A stretch of 64,000 bases of DNA from Clostridioides difficile_A (GTDB taxonomy: Bacteria > Bacillota > Clostridia > Peptostreptococcales > Peptostreptococcaceae). The stretch spans positions 1,054,001 through 1,118,000 of the forward strand of contig OX246690.1 in the NCBI GenBank assembly GCA_945909635.1, read 5' to 3'. Each line of letters begins with the position of its first letter. Positions within the stretch are counted from its first letter, which is position 1. Positions 39,927 to 50,167 of this stretch are shown one piece after another. The notes beneath the pieces were generated by a model. The model had not been told where the DNA came from and did not search any database. It saw only the letters and a list, made by a program, of their open reading frames with translations. The position numbers and the translations under genes are program-made.

Positions 39927-42900
39927 GTTAGAAGTTACAGGACTTAATAGTTACATTGATAAACAAGTTATAGACTTTGAAAAGCTAATTGAAAGAGGTT
40001 TGTTTGGGATATTTGGAACTACTGGAAGTGGAAAATCTACAATTTTAGATGCAATAACCATTGCTATGTATGGAAATATCTCCAGAAATACAAAAGAATA
40101 TATAAATAGTGTATGTGATAAGGCAATTATATCATATGAATTTGAGATAGGAAGTAAAAATACTAGAAGAAGATATATTGTAGATAGAACTATTGCTAGA
40201 AGCAAAACAGGAACAAAGACTTCTAATGCTAGATTAATAGAGATATTGAATGACAATACTAAAAATGTCTTAGCTGATAAGGTTGTGGAAGTAAATGAAA
40301 AGGTAGCTCAAGTTGTAGGGCTAACAGCTAATGATTTTACTAGGTCAGTAGTTTTGCCACAAGATAAATTCAATGAGTTTCTGAGATTGTCACGAGCAGA
40401 TAGAAGAGACATGTTAGAGAGAATTTTCAATCTTGAGAAATATGGAAGAAGTCTTGGAGAAAAAGTAAAAAAGAGAAAAAACCTACATTTACAAAATTTA
40501 AAAGATTTAAAATCAAAATTAAGCCAATATGATGGAGTTACAGAAGAAGTATACAACAATATAAATCAAGAATTAATAGAATTAAAACAAACTGAAAAAG
40601 AGAAAAATAAAGCTTTGGATTTGGCTCAGAAATCTTATGAAGAGAGTAAAGCAGTATATGAAGAACAATTAAAACTAGAGAAAAATGAGATTAGAAAAGA
40701 TGAACTTAATTTAAAAAGCAATGAGATAAAAGAAAAGACAAGTGTTGTAGAAAATGATAATAATGCAAGAAAAGTAGACCCATACATAGGCTCTGTTCAA
40801 AATCTAGAAAAAAAAATAAATGAAGATAACTTTACTGTAAGTAATTTAGAAAAGAAATTAGTGATACTAAATCAGGAACTTGAGGTCATAAAAAATAGAT
40901 ATGAAAAAATAAGTAGAATTAAAAATGAAGAGGTTCCTAAATTAAGTGAAGAAAAGATAAGGTTGCAACAGGCAATAAGATTAGAAGAGGAGTTAGTTTT
41001 ATTAGATAAAGAGTTAAAAGAGTTAAAAGAACATGGTGTTAATTTAAATAAGAATAAAGTAGAATTAGAAAAAGTAAAACAAGAGGCTGAATCTAGAAAA
41101 GATGCAGTAATTAAGTCCATAAAAGAAGTTGAAGGAAAAATCGATAAAGTAAATATAGGTGCTGAATTAAAACAAAAGATATTTTTAGCATATGAATATG
41201 AGAAAGATTATAATAAAGTCTTAGAAGAGAAGAATCAAAAAGTAAATAAACTAGAAGAAATACTTAAAGAGACAGAAGACATAAATTTAAAAATCAGATA
41301 TATCGATAAAGATAAAAATGATACAAAACGTAATTTAGAAAATTTATCTCTTCACTTAGATGTTCTTCTTAGAAAATGTCCTGGTAAGAGTGAAGATTTA
41401 CTTTTAAAATCTGAATATGTAACTGAATTAAGAAATAAAGCAAACAATACTAAAGAAAATGAAATTAAGAAGAATAATATACAAGATGAATTAAAGATAG
41501 TACTAGAAAGTAAGTTTAATACTGAAAGAGAAATAAATTTACTAAATGAGAAGCTTGAAAATAATAGAAAAAATAGGGAAGACTTAGAAAAAGAACTAGA
41601 AGAGTTAAAATATTTAAATTTAGCATCAGAGCTTAGACGTGAGTTAAAAGAAAATACGCCATGCCCAGTTTGTGGGTCAAAACATCATGAAAACCATAAT
41701 ATAACAAAATATGATGAGAATATAGCTTTTGTCAAAGAAAAACTAGAAAAACAGGAAAAAGAAAAATTAAGTATAAGACGCAATATAGAGGAATTAAATG
41801 CTAAAGTAAGTGGATATTTATCTGTAGAAAAAATGAAAACTAAAGAATTGGAAGATGTAAAAGGAAAACTAGGTGATATTCCATCTAGTCAATTGTTAAA
41901 AAAGCTTGATGACGAACAAAGAAAACTTGCTTTGCTTAAATCTAACATTCAAGAATGGGAGAAAGAGAAAGAAGATACCGAAAATAAGATAACATTAGTT
42001 AAAGAAGAGAAGAATAAAGTTGAAAAAGAAGAACTAAAAATAAAAGAAAGCTTGAATAACTATAAGAAATTAACGAGAGACTTAAATACAGAGATAGAAA
42101 GTCTAGAAAATAAATGTAAAAAACTAAAACAGGAGTATATAGGGTTAAAGACGATTACTAAAGTTTCTAATTTATCATCAAAGGTAGAAGAAATAAGAGA
42201 AAATGAAAAAAAATTAGAATTACTAAGCACTGGATACTCCAAATTATTAAAAAATAGAGATTCATTAGACCTTAAAATAAGAGAAAATCAAAGTAAACTA
42301 CATGAGATAGAGATAGAGTTAATAAGAGCTAGAGAATTATATGTAGAAAAAAAAGTGCATAGAGAAAATAAGTATAAAGAAGTTATTAACATAACTAAGG
42401 GTGATTTGGCTAAAAATCTTTTACATAATGTTGAAGAAAATATATGTAAGATATTAGAACAAGAAGAATCAAGTAGAAAAAAATTAGAAGAGCAAAGATT
42501 AGAGTATGAAAAAAATATTGCTGAAAAACACAATATAGATGGTAGACTTAAAACAGCTAGAGAACAATATAAAGAACAAAAAGTAATATTAAATGGATTA
42601 TTAGCAGAAAATAAATTTGAAAGTATATATGCAGTAAAAAGAGCTTTGTTAGATGGCGATGAAATAAAAAAATTAATTGAAGAGATATTAGAATATGAAG
42701 AAGAACAAAAATTATTGACATTTAAAATAAAATCATCAAAAGAAAAATTAAATGGTAGGACTGTAAAGAAGGAATACTTTGAGCAATTAAAAGACGAGAT
42801 TTATAATCTAAAAGTTGAGATAGGTAATATATCAAAAGATATTGGAGCTAATCAAAATAAGCTAATAACATTAAAAGACTCTTTAGATAAGATAAATGAT

Positions 42901-43440
42901 TTTAATAAAGAACTTAAAGTAGTTGAACACCAGGTAGATTTATTAGAGGAATTAGATAAATGTGTGCAAGGAAACAAGTTTGTAGAATATGTTTCTACAA
43001 ACCAATTAAAATATATCGCTTTGGAAGCATCAAAAAGATTGGAAAGAATAACAAAAGGAAGATATGCACTTGAAATTGATTCGACACTGAATTTTGTAAT
43101 GAGAGATAATTTTAATGGAGGAGAAAGAAGAAGTATTGATACTCTATCTGGTGGAGAAACATTCTTAACTTCTCTATCACTAGCACTTGCTCTTTCATCT
43201 CAGATACAATTAAAGGGAAGTGCACCTCTAGAATTCTTCTTTTTAGATGAAGGTTTTGGCTCACTAGATAGTGAACTTTTAGAAATTGTTATAGAATCAT
43301 TGGAAAGATTGCATAGTAATAATCTAAGTGTGGGTATAATAAGTCATGTCGAGGAACTTAAAAATAGAGTTCCTGTTAAGTTAATAGTTTCATCTAGTGA
43401 GGCTGGAGTAGGTTCACAAGTAAAAATTGAATATAGTTAA
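39913..43440 (+). CDS. sbcC: Exonuclease SbcCD, subunit C (Rad50-like ATPase)
   Basis: This SMC-type ATPase has globular ends: Walker A GTTGSGKST near the N-terminus, and the signature LSGGETFLTSLSLALAL followed by Walker B FFLDEGFGSLD near the C-terminus. Between them lies about 900 residues of coiled coil with a central zinc hook CPVC. The start ATG 39913 is preceded by AGAGGGTGA and overlaps the sbcD stop by 14 bases; GTG 39892 is possible but less likely. At 1175 residues it is somewhat long for SbcC but typical of clostridia. No strong terminator follows, so the run could read toward the next gene. Confidence 0.94.
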   Translation: MRPIRLEVTGLNSYIDKQVIDFEKLIERGLFGIFGTTGSGKSTILDAITIAMYGNISRNTKEYINSVCDKAIISYEFEIGSKNTRRRYIVDRTIARSKTGTKTSNARLIEILNDNTKNVLADKVVEVNEKVAQVVGLTANDFTRSVVLPQDKFNEFLRLSRADRRDMLERIFNLEKYGRSLGEKVKKRKNLHLQNLKDLKSKLSQYDGVTEEVYNNINQELIELKQTEKEKNKALDLAQKSYEESKAVYEEQLKLEKNEIRKDELNLKSNEIKEKTSVVENDNNARKVDPYIGSVQNLEKKINEDNFTVSNLEKKLVILNQELEVIKNRYEKISRIKNEEVPKLSEEKIRLQQAIRLEEELVLLDKELKELKEHGVNLNKNKVELEKVKQEAESRKDAVIKSIKEVEGKIDKVNIGAELKQKIFLAYEYEKDYNKVLEEKNQKVNKLEEILKETEDINLKIRYIDKDKNDTKRNLENLSLHLDVLLRKCPGKSEDLLLKSEYVTELRNKANNTKENEIKKNNIQDELKIVLESKFNTEREINLLNEKLENNRKNREDLEKELEELKYLNLASELRRELKENTPCPVCGSKHHENHNITKYDENIAFVKEKLEKQEKEKLSIRRNIEELNAKVSGYLSVEKMKTKELEDVKGKLGDIPSSQLLKKLDDEQRKLALLKSNIQEWEKEKEDTENKITLVKEEKNKVEKEELKIKESLNNYKKLTRDLNTEIESLENKCKKLKQEYIGLKTITKVSNLSSKVEEIRENEKKLELLSTGYSKLLKNRDSLDLKIRENQSKLHEIEIELIRARELYVEKKVHRENKYKEVINITKGDLAKNLLHNVEENICKILEQEESSRKKLEEQRLEYEKNIAEKHNIDGRLKTAREQYKEQKVILNGLLAENKFESIYAVKRALLDGDEIKKLIEEILEYEEEQKLLTFKIKSSKEKLNGRTVKKEYFEQLKDEIYNLKVEIGNISKDIGANQNKLITLKDSLDKINDFNKELKVVEHQVDLLEELDKCVQGNKFVEYVSTNQLKYIALEASKRLERITKGRYALEIDSTLNFVMRDNFNGGERRSIDTLSGGETFLTSLSLALALSSQIQLKGSAPLEFFFLDEGFGSLDSELLEIVIESLERLHSNNLSVGIISHVEELKNRVPVKLIVSSSEAGVGSQVKIEYS

Positions 43441-43569
43441 AAACATATGTTAATTGAATATATTATCTAATATTTCCAAAAAATATATAATTGTGATATA
43501 ATTAAAACTAATATTAAAGTTATTTATAATTAATATTAATATAAAAACATGTAATTAGGAGTGTGGTAA

Positions 43570-44823
43570 GTGTTGGAATCGCCCAATAATTTGATTCAGA
43601 TTATATTTTTAATAGTATTACTTATGGGGTCTGCATTTTTCTCAGCATCTGAAACGGCTTTAATGTCATTGAGTAAAATCAGAATCAGATATATGCAAGA
43701 TGAAGGAGTTAAAGGAGCTAAGTTAGTAAGTTCATTAATAGAAAGTCCAAATAAACTTTTAAGTTCTATATTGGTTGGAAATAACGTCGTAAATATAGCA
43801 GCAACATCCATATCAACATCTTTATTTATAGGATTAATGGGAGAAAAAGGAGTGGCACTTGCTACAGCTGTGATGACAGTGTTAGTATTAATATTTGGTG
43901 AAATTACTCCAAAGACAATAGCAGCAAGTAATTCAGAAAAGGTTTCTCTATTAGTATCCAAACCTATAAAAGTAATTATATTTATATTAAGACCAATAGT
44001 ATGGATATTTAACATAATCACAAGTGTTATATTTAAATTATTCGGTATAACAAATAAAGGAGCCAAATCATTCATAACTGAAGAAGAATTAAAAACCATG
44101 GTAAATGTAAGCCATGAAGAAGGCGTCCTTGAAATGGAAGAAAGAGAAATTATAAACAATGTATTTGAATTTGGAGATATGCAAGCTAAAAATGCAATGA
44201 TACAAAGAATAGATATGGTAGCTATAGATATGGAAGATAGTTATGATGAGATAATACAGGTATTTAAAACTGAGAAATTGAGTAGAATGCCTGTGTATGA
44301 AGAAACTATAGATGATATTGTAGGAATACTTAATATAAAAGACATTATATTTTTATCAGATGAGGAAATAGAATCATTTGACATTAAAAACTATATGAGA
44401 GAGCCTTTCTTCACATATGAATTCAAAAAAATAACACAACTTCTTGAAGAGATGAAACTTGAAAAAAGCCAAATGGCCATAGTTGTAGATGAGTATGGTG
44501 GAACATCTGGTCTTCTAACTATAGAAGATTTAGTAGAAGTAATTGTTGGTGATATAGAGGATGAATATGATGAGGAAGAAGATGAAATACAAGTTATAAA
44601 AGAAGATGAGTATATTGTAGATGGAAGTACTAAAATTGGTGATGTTAATGAACTTATTGGTGTAAACTTAGAATCTGAAGAATTTGATTCTATAGGTGGC
44701 TTTATAATTGGACACTTGAGCAGATTGCCAGAAGAGAATGAAGTAATTGAAGTCGATAATATAAGATTTTGTATAGAGAGCATAGAAAAAAATAGAATTA
44801 AAAAAATAAGAATATATACATAA
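43570..44823 (+). CDS. CNNM/CorC-type hemolysin-family transporter-like protein
   Basis: The 417-residue protein has an N-terminal DUF21 (CNNM) membrane domain of three to four helices (about 5-150, with GSAFFSASETALMSLS). A pair of CBS domains (about 205-330; SRMPVYEETIDDIVGILNIKD and MAIVVDEYGGTSGLLTIEDL) and a C-terminal CorC_HlyC domain follow. Family members take part in magnesium or cobalt efflux; the old name hemolysin is misleading. The start is GTG 43570 with AGGAGTG six bases ahead. The 129-base gap upstream holds a TATAAT at 43497, suggesting its own promoter. Confidence 0.87.
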   Translation: MLESPNNLIQIIFLIVLLMGSAFFSASETALMSLSKIRIRYMQDEGVKGAKLVSSLIESPNKLLSSILVGNNVVNIAATSISTSLFIGLMGEKGVALATAVMTVLVLIFGEITPKTIAASNSEKVSLLVSKPIKVIIFILRPIVWIFNIITSVIFKLFGITNKGAKSFITEEELKTMVNVSHEEGVLEMEEREIINNVFEFGDMQAKNAMIQRIDMVAIDMEDSYDEIIQVFKTEKLSRMPVYEETIDDIVGILNIKDIIFLSDEEIESFDIKNYMREPFFTYEFKKITQLLEEMKLEKSQMAIVVDEYGGTSGLLTIEDLVEVIVGDIEDEYDEEEDEIQVIKEDEYIVDGSTKIGDVNELIGVNLESEEFDSIGGFIIGHLSRLPEENEVIEVDNIRFCIESIEKNRIKKIRIYT

Positions 44824-44850
44824 TGTAATAATGTTCTTAAATTTATTATG

Positions 44851-44898
44851 AGTGCATGTAATGTAAAAGTTAAATTTTATATTGCATGCACTTATTTT
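44851..44898 (+). terminator. Rho-independent terminator after the CorC-type gene
   Basis: AGTGCATGTAATGTAAAA pairs with TTTTATATTGCATGCACT and is followed by TATTTTTA. Confidence 0.8.
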
Positions 44899-44973
44899 TA
44901 TTTTATATTCAAATAAAACTAGTATGAAATGGACAAAATAAAAATATAAATTAGAAGAAAGGAGATTTTTAAA

Positions 44974-46026
44974 ATGAGCATACTAGAAAATAATTTCTTA
45001 TATAAATTAAAAAATAATACCATCTTTTTTTGTATATATACATTGTTATTTGTTTTTCTTTATAAAGCTTTTCCATACATAGCCCCATTTTTTTTAGGTG
45101 GTATAATAGCACTTATGATTAATCCTATATCACAAAAGTTAGAAAATAAATTTCACATAAATAAAGGTGTATCTACGTTGGTTTTAAGTTTTCTTGCGGT
45201 TGCTATAGTTAGTACAGTTACTACAATAATAGTAATAAACTCAGTAAAAGAACTAATGGGATTTTTAAATAATGTATCAGCTAATCCTGAAGATATAAGT
45301 AATACTATTATGTATTTCTTAAATAAAGTAAACGACTTCATGAAAACATTTCAAGAAATAGCTAATTTTGATGTAGAGCAGTTAGTAAATAAATTTAGTG
45401 GTGAAGTGATGCAAATTACAAAAAATCTTCTTACAAGTATTCTTGGATTAGCCACTTCCATCCCATATATTATAATATTTATAATTACTTTGTTTATTGC
45501 TACATATTTTATAGCAAAAGATTTAGATAAAATTGAAAATAATTTTTATAATATGTTCACTACTGATGTCAGAAAGAAAGTAAAAAATGTAAAAAAAGAA
45601 GCAGGTCTTTCTCTTGTTGGATATATAAGAGCTTATACAATACTTATGGCTATAACATTTTTTGCAATTTGGGGAAGTTTTGCTTTATTTGGATTAAAAT
45701 ATGGTTTAATAGTAGGATTTGTGGGAGCTTTAATGGATTTAATTCCATTTCTAGGTATTATAACAATATACCTTCCAGTAATAGTTTACTATTTTCTTAT
45801 AAAAAATTATTTTATAGCTATAAGTATGACTATAATATTTTTTATCTTATCTTTAATTAGAGAAATACTAGAGCCTAAACTAGTATCTGTAAATGTTGGA
45901 TTAAATCCACTGGCTACACTTGCTGCAATTTTTATTGGAATCCAAGTAAAAGGAATAATTGGCGTAATTTTTTGTTTGGGTTTGGTGTGTATGCATGATA
46001 TACTTAAGAAGGTGGATATTTTTTAA
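44974..46026 (+). CDS. AI-2E family transporter (YtvI/PerM-type permease)
   Basis: The 350-residue membrane protein has the helix pattern of the AI-2E exporter superfamily: paired N-terminal helices, a soluble middle part (about 90-150), and C-terminal helices including FVGALMDLIPFLGIITIYLPV and IREILEPKLVSVNVGLNPL, both family hallmarks. Members transport varied small molecules or ions (for example sodium-proton exchange), so the AI-2 name should not be taken as function. AAAGGAG lies in front of the ATG. It stands alone, with no gene in the 89 bases after it. Confidence 0.85.
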   Translation: MSILENNFLYKLKNNTIFFCIYTLLFVFLYKAFPYIAPFFLGGIIALMINPISQKLENKFHINKGVSTLVLSFLAVAIVSTVTTIIVINSVKELMGFLNNVSANPEDISNTIMYFLNKVNDFMKTFQEIANFDVEQLVNKFSGEVMQITKNLLTSILGLATSIPYIIIFIITLFIATYFIAKDLDKIENNFYNMFTTDVRKKVKNVKKEAGLSLVGYIRAYTILMAITFFAIWGSFALFGLKYGLIVGFVGALMDLIPFLGIITIYLPVIVYYFLIKNYFIAISMTIIFFILSLIREILEPKLVSVNVGLNPLATLAAIFIGIQVKGIIGVIFCLGLVCMHDILKKVDIF

Positions 46027-46115
46027 TTATAATAACTTAGAGCTTTTTTAAAATAAAAATTTATTCACTAATAAATAAAAAATTTCATTAATAGTATAAG
46101 AAAGAGGGTATATAC

Positions 46116-47342
46116 GTGAAACAAAAAGTAGTAGAAAGATTTTTAAAATACGTATCATTTGATACAACATCCAATTCTCAATGTGAAAATTGTCCATCTT
46201 CAGAAGGTCAAAGAGTTTTAGCTAAGTATATAGTTGAAGAGCTAAAATCAATGGGTATTGATGATGTAAGTTTAGATGAAAATAGTTATATAATGGCTAC
46301 TTTAAAGGGAAACACTGATGGTGTGGATACTATAGGGTTCATATCACATTTAGATACAATTGAAGATGTTAGTGGAAAAGATATTAAACCAAGAATAATT
46401 CAAAACTATGATGGAAAAGATATAGTTTTAAATGAAGAATTAAATGTTGTTACGTATATAAGTGATTCTCCAGAGTTAGAAGAATTTAAGGGAGATGATT
46501 TAATAGTTACTGATGGAACAACTTTACTTGGTTCTGATGATAAAGCTGGTATAGCTGAAATAGTAACTGCAATAGAATACTTAATAAATCATCCAGAAAT
46601 TAAACATGGAGATATAAAAATAGGATTTACACCTGATGAAGAAATTGGTAGAGGTGCTGATTTATTTAATGTTGAAAAATTTGGAGCAAAATATGCATAT
46701 ACTTTAGATGGAGGAATAGTTGGAGAGCTTGAATGTGAAAACTTCAATGCAGCAAATGCAACTATTACTATACATGGTAGAAATGTTCATCCAGGGTCAG
46801 CTAAAAATAAAATGGTAAATGCTATACATATAGCTGCTGAAATATCAGGAATGTTTCCAGCAGATGAAAGACCAGAAACAACAGAGGGATATGAAGGTTT
46901 TTGGCATCTAAATTCTATAGGTGGAAATGTTGAAAATGTAAGTATGGCTTATATTATTAGAGACCATTGTAGAGAAAAGTTTGAACAGAGAAAGTCTATT
47001 ATGATAGAAAATATAGCAAGAATAAATAAGAAATATGACAATAGAGTAGAATTAGACTTAAAAGATTCTTATTATAATATGAAAGAAGAAATTGAACCAG
47101 TTATGTTTATAGTTGATATAGCTAAAGATGCTATGGAGGAATTAGGTATAAAGCCACGTCTAGTTCCTGTAAGAGGAGGAACTGATGGAGCAAGATTATC
47201 TTTTAATGGATTACCTTGTCCAAATATATTTACTGGAGGATTAAACTTCCATGGTAAAAATGAATGTATACCAGTTAGTTCTATGGAGAAAGCTACTCAA
47301 TTAATTATAAGAATAGCTGAAAAATATGCTGAAAGAGTTTAG
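46116..47342 (+). CDS. pepT: Peptidase T (tripeptide aminopeptidase)
   Basis: This cytoplasmic zinc peptidase of family M20B removes N-terminal residues from tripeptides. Visible elements are SHLDT with the zinc histidine H78, DGTTLLGSDDKAG with the bridging aspartate, TPDEEIGRG with the catalytic and metal glutamates, and HPGSAKN and FHGKNECIPVSSM near the end. The 408-residue length is normal. GTG 46116 has AAGAGGGT ahead. A terminator follows, so it is probably monocistronic. Confidence 0.94.
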   Translation: MKQKVVERFLKYVSFDTTSNSQCENCPSSEGQRVLAKYIVEELKSMGIDDVSLDENSYIMATLKGNTDGVDTIGFISHLDTIEDVSGKDIKPRIIQNYDGKDIVLNEELNVVTYISDSPELEEFKGDDLIVTDGTTLLGSDDKAGIAEIVTAIEYLINHPEIKHGDIKIGFTPDEEIGRGADLFNVEKFGAKYAYTLDGGIVGELECENFNAANATITIHGRNVHPGSAKNKMVNAIHIAAEISGMFPADERPETTEGYEGFWHLNSIGGNVENVSMAYIIRDHCREKFEQRKSIMIENIARINKKYDNRVELDLKDSYYNMKEEIEPVMFIVDIAKDAMEELGIKPRLVPVRGGTDGARLSFNGLPCPNIFTGGLNFHGKNECIPVSSMEKATQLIIRIAEKYAERV

Positions 47343-47377
47343 TTAAAAGTATTTAAAAACTAATCATTTAAAGTTAT

Positions 47378-47451
47378 AATAGCTATATCATTCTTTATAA
47401 GTCAAACTGATTATGAGTTTGTATTGTATTTGAGATGATATAGCTATTTTT
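47378..47451 (+). terminator. pepT terminator
   Basis: AATAGCTATATCAT at 47378-47391 pairs with ATGATATAGCTATT at 47435-47448, followed by TTTTG. The long loop can form an inner CAAACTGATTATGAGTTTG hairpin. Confidence 0.7.
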
Positions 47452-47547
47452 GTAATTAGTTTTATAAAGGATAATTATTTTTAATTGTGTGTATCGATAA
47501 AAGGTACAGATAGCAATAAGTATTAATATTAAAAAGGGGGAATTATA

Positions 47548-48600
47548 TTGAAAATTAAATCTAAAAAAATAATAGCATTTGCACTTGTAGTGGGAATTAT
47601 GATACCAAGTTGTGTATATGCAGACATCACTGATAAAAATCAAAATACACAGACAGATATGAATCATTATCTTAAAAACAGAAAATCTCCAAAGGGAGAA
47701 ACATTAATTGGTGAAGATAGATTTGATACAGCCATAAAAATATCTCAAAGTGGATGGAATAATGGTTCAGAGAGAGTATTTCTAGTTAATTCAAATTCAT
47801 TACCAGATGCATTGGCTTCAACTCCTTTAGCTAGCAAGCTGGATGCACCAATACTACTTACTAATAAAAATAGTATACCAGATAATGTTACAGATGAAAT
47901 AAAAAGACTTAATCCAGAAGAAGTTATTTTAATCGGAAGTGAAGGAGCTATTTCATCAAGTGTAAAAGAATCTCTTGAGGACATAGGAGTGTTAGTAAGC
48001 AGAATTGGTGGAGCAGATAGAGAAGAAACTTCATTACTTCTTACTAAGCAACTGGATGATACAGGAGATTTAGGTGTTTCAAAAGTAGCAGTAGTTAATG
48101 GATACAATGGGTTAGCAGATGCAACTTCAATATCAAGCCCAGCAGCAAGTGATAATATGGCTATAATATATACAAGTAAAGATAGTATAAGAAGTGGAGC
48201 AAAGAGTTTTATTACACAAAATTCAAATGAGACTTACATAATAGGTGGAGAATATAGTATAAGTAAAAACCTTGAGGGACAATTAGCCAATTCAGAAAGG
48301 CTAGCAGGTACAGATAGAAAAGATACAAATGCCAAAGTTTTAGAAAAATTTTATGGAAAATTAAGTAAAGTTAATAATATGTATTTTGCAAAAGATGGAA
48401 GTGGAAGAGAAGCTGATTTAGTTGATGGGCTTGCTGCTGGAGTATTAGCATCAAAGACAAAATCACCTGTAATCCTTGCAAGTGGAAGTTTAAGTAGTGC
48501 ACAGAAAAGTTTTATAAAAAAAGTAAAGGCTGATAAATTTGTGCAAGTTGGTGGAGGTAAGAATAGTAAACCATATACAGAAGCATTAGAATTACAGTAA
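47548..48600 (+). CDS. cwp18: Cell-wall protein with CWB2 modules only (Cwp18)
   Basis: A signal peptide (cleavage near CVYA, residue 26) precedes about 25 linker residues and three CWB2 modules that fill the rest of the 350-residue protein; APILLTN and SPVILAS are the module signatures. No effector domain remains, unlike the two amidases earlier in the window. It may be a wall-filling or competing anchor protein, or an inhibitor of other Cwp binding; that is speculation. The start is TTG 47548 with AAAGGGGG ahead. The symbol follows recalled C. difficile naming. Confidence 0.85.
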   Translation: MKIKSKKIIAFALVVGIMIPSCVYADITDKNQNTQTDMNHYLKNRKSPKGETLIGEDRFDTAIKISQSGWNNGSERVFLVNSNSLPDALASTPLASKLDAPILLTNKNSIPDNVTDEIKRLNPEEVILIGSEGAISSSVKESLEDIGVLVSRIGGADREETSLLLTKQLDDTGDLGVSKVAVVNGYNGLADATSISSPAASDNMAIIYTSKDSIRSGAKSFITQNSNETYIIGGEYSISKNLEGQLANSERLAGTDRKDTNAKVLEKFYGKLSKVNNMYFAKDGSGREADLVDGLAAGVLASKTKSPVILASGSLSSAQKSFIKKVKADKFVQVGGGKNSKPYTEALELQ

Positions 48601-48631
48601 TATAGATAAATCAATAACAACATATAATAAA

Positions 48632-48727
48632 AACAAGTAAACTAAGTTAGATTTAATTAGAGGTCTAGGATATTATCTTTAAAGTTCTAATTAAGATATA
48701 AATAGCAGAGTTTACTTGTTTTTTTTG
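48632..48727 (+). terminator. Terminator between convergent cwp18 and yfcE
   Basis: AACAAGTAAACT at 48632-48643 pairs with AGTTTACTTGTT at 48709-48720, and T residues follow. The loop is long. On the other strand the tail is only weakly T-rich, so it serves cwp18 better than yfcE. Confidence 0.65.
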
Positions 48728-48772
48728 TTCATTTAAAAGAATTAAGTTTGATTTATTTTTATTGAAAGTTTA

Positions 48773-49342
48773 TTATTCGTTAATATTTATTATATTTCCA
48801 GTATTGATGTCAACTAAGTTGATATCAAGTTCAAGTTCATCTTCATCATCAGTTTTTATAATATCTATAATTGCTACAGAGTGGCTTCCATCTTTAGGAA
48901 TAGAAGTACTTCCTGGATTTATAACTATTAAATTATCATCCATATATAGTTTCTTTATATGGGTATGACCTAAAACCAATATGTCAGCACCCATTTTTTT
49001 TGCCTTGTCAATAATTTCTTCTTCTGATTCTGTATAGCCATGATTTAATATAATTCTAATTTCACCAAATTGACTCATGACATAAGGACTTTGAATAGGA
49101 TGTTCTATTACCATCTGGTCAACATCTGCATCACAGTTTCCTTTTACAATCATAATATTATCTAACTTATTTAATACTTCGATAAATTTTTTAGGATTGT
49201 ATCCTTCTGGAATCTCATTTCTAGGTCCATGATATAGGACATCTCCACCATGTAAGAGAATATCACAATCAGATAATACATTTAATGCTTTTTCAAAGTA
49301 AAGCAAGCTACCATGAGTATCACTCATTATTCCTATTTTCAT
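48773..49342 (-). CDS. yfcE: YfcE/MJ0936-type metallophosphoesterase
   Basis: The 189-residue protein has the full phosphoesterase motif set: MSDTHGS with D8 and H10, LLHGGDV, VKGNCD, NHGY and LGHTHIK, plus INPGSTS typical of the YfcE family, which hydrolyses phosphodiesters. ATG 49342 has AGGAGG ahead on this strand. It lies 24 bases after nadK and is probably cotranscribed with it. The physiological substrate is unknown. Confidence 0.9.
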   Translation of the reverse strand: MKIGIMSDTHGSLLYFEKALNVLSDCDILLHGGDVLYHGPRNEIPEGYNPKKFIEVLNKLDNIMIVKGNCDADVDQMVIEHPIQSPYVMSQFGEIRIILNHGYTESEEEIIDKAKKMGADILVLGHTHIKKLYMDDNLIVINPGSTSIPKDGSHSVAIIDIIKTDDEDELELDINLVDINTGNIININE

Positions 49343-49366
49343 ATTTAAAATCCTCCTAAGTGCAGT

Positions 49367-50167
49367 CTATAAAAATTTTTCAGATACTCTATGCCAAAAC
49401 TCATAATTTGACATCCTAAGTAATTTTATTTTTGCATCAGATATACTAACTTTTATATTTTCGATTTGTCTAAATCTGTGTTCAACTCCATCAACTACAA
49501 TTAATACTGAATCTTCAAATCTGTATTCTGGTGCAATTTTTATAATAGATTCATTTGAACATATTATACTTGATGTAAAACACCTATATGCGTTGGTGTT
49601 TATTGGGTGTAAAGGTGTAATCTGCATAAGTTCAAGATTTATATCAACAATACTACCTCCGGCAGAATAGTTATAGGCTGTTGAACCTGTGGAAGTAGAA
49701 ATAATCATACCATCTCCACTAAAATTTTGTATGTGTCTATTATCAAGGTTTAAATTTAGGTGTATAGTCCTAGACTTGTCCCCCCTTATAACAACCTCAT
49801 TTACAGCAAGCATGTTAGAGCCACTAGTAGTTGTGTATACTTCAGCATTAAGAAGTGACATTTCTTGAATAATATAATCTTTTTTTAGATAAGCTTCAAT
49901 AAAGTTATCGATTTTATCTGGTAAAATATCAGGAAAAAAACCTAGATGTCCTGTATTTATACCCATTATAGGAATTTCAGGAAAATCGAAATCTCTAACT
50001 GTCCTTAAAAAAGAGCCATCACCGCCAATTGATATAATGAGCTCTGTATCTGGATAAACATCTGAATACACTTCAAAACCAGCATTGGTAAGTTTTCTAG
50101 TTAAGAGTTCTTTAGTCTCAAGGGACTTATTTAATTGGTTTGTATTTATAGTTATAATTCTTTTCAT
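49367..50167 (-). CDS. nadK: NAD kinase
   Basis: This cytoplasmic enzyme phosphorylates NAD to NADP. The 266-residue sequence contains the ATP-binding GGDG at 48-51 (SIGGDGSFLRT), NTGHLGFF, NEVVIRGD and the substrate segment GDGMIISTSTGSTAYNYSAGG, all diagnostic. The start ATG 50167 has AAGAGGTGA ahead. An ATTATA (TATAAT on this strand) at 50191-50196 may be its -10 element. It is divergent from the ABC exporter genes. Confidence 0.94.
   Translation of the reverse strand: MKRIITINTNQLNKSLETKELLTRKLTNAGFEVYSDVYPDTELIISIGGDGSFLRTVRDFDFPEIPIMGINTGHLGFFPDILPDKIDNFIEAYLKKDYIIQEMSLLNAEVYTTTSGSNMLAVNEVVIRGDKSRTIHLNLNLDNRHIQNFSGDGMIISTSTGSTAYNYSAGGSIVDINLELMQITPLHPINTNAYRCFTSSIICSNESIIKIAPEYRFEDSVLIVVDGVEHRFRQIENIKVSISDAKIKLLRMSNYEFWHRVSEKFL

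Noticed and set aside
43596..44159. 187-codon minus-strand frame inside the CorC-type gene
   Set aside because: It is an antisense shadow of a well-supported gene; no start signal or family match.
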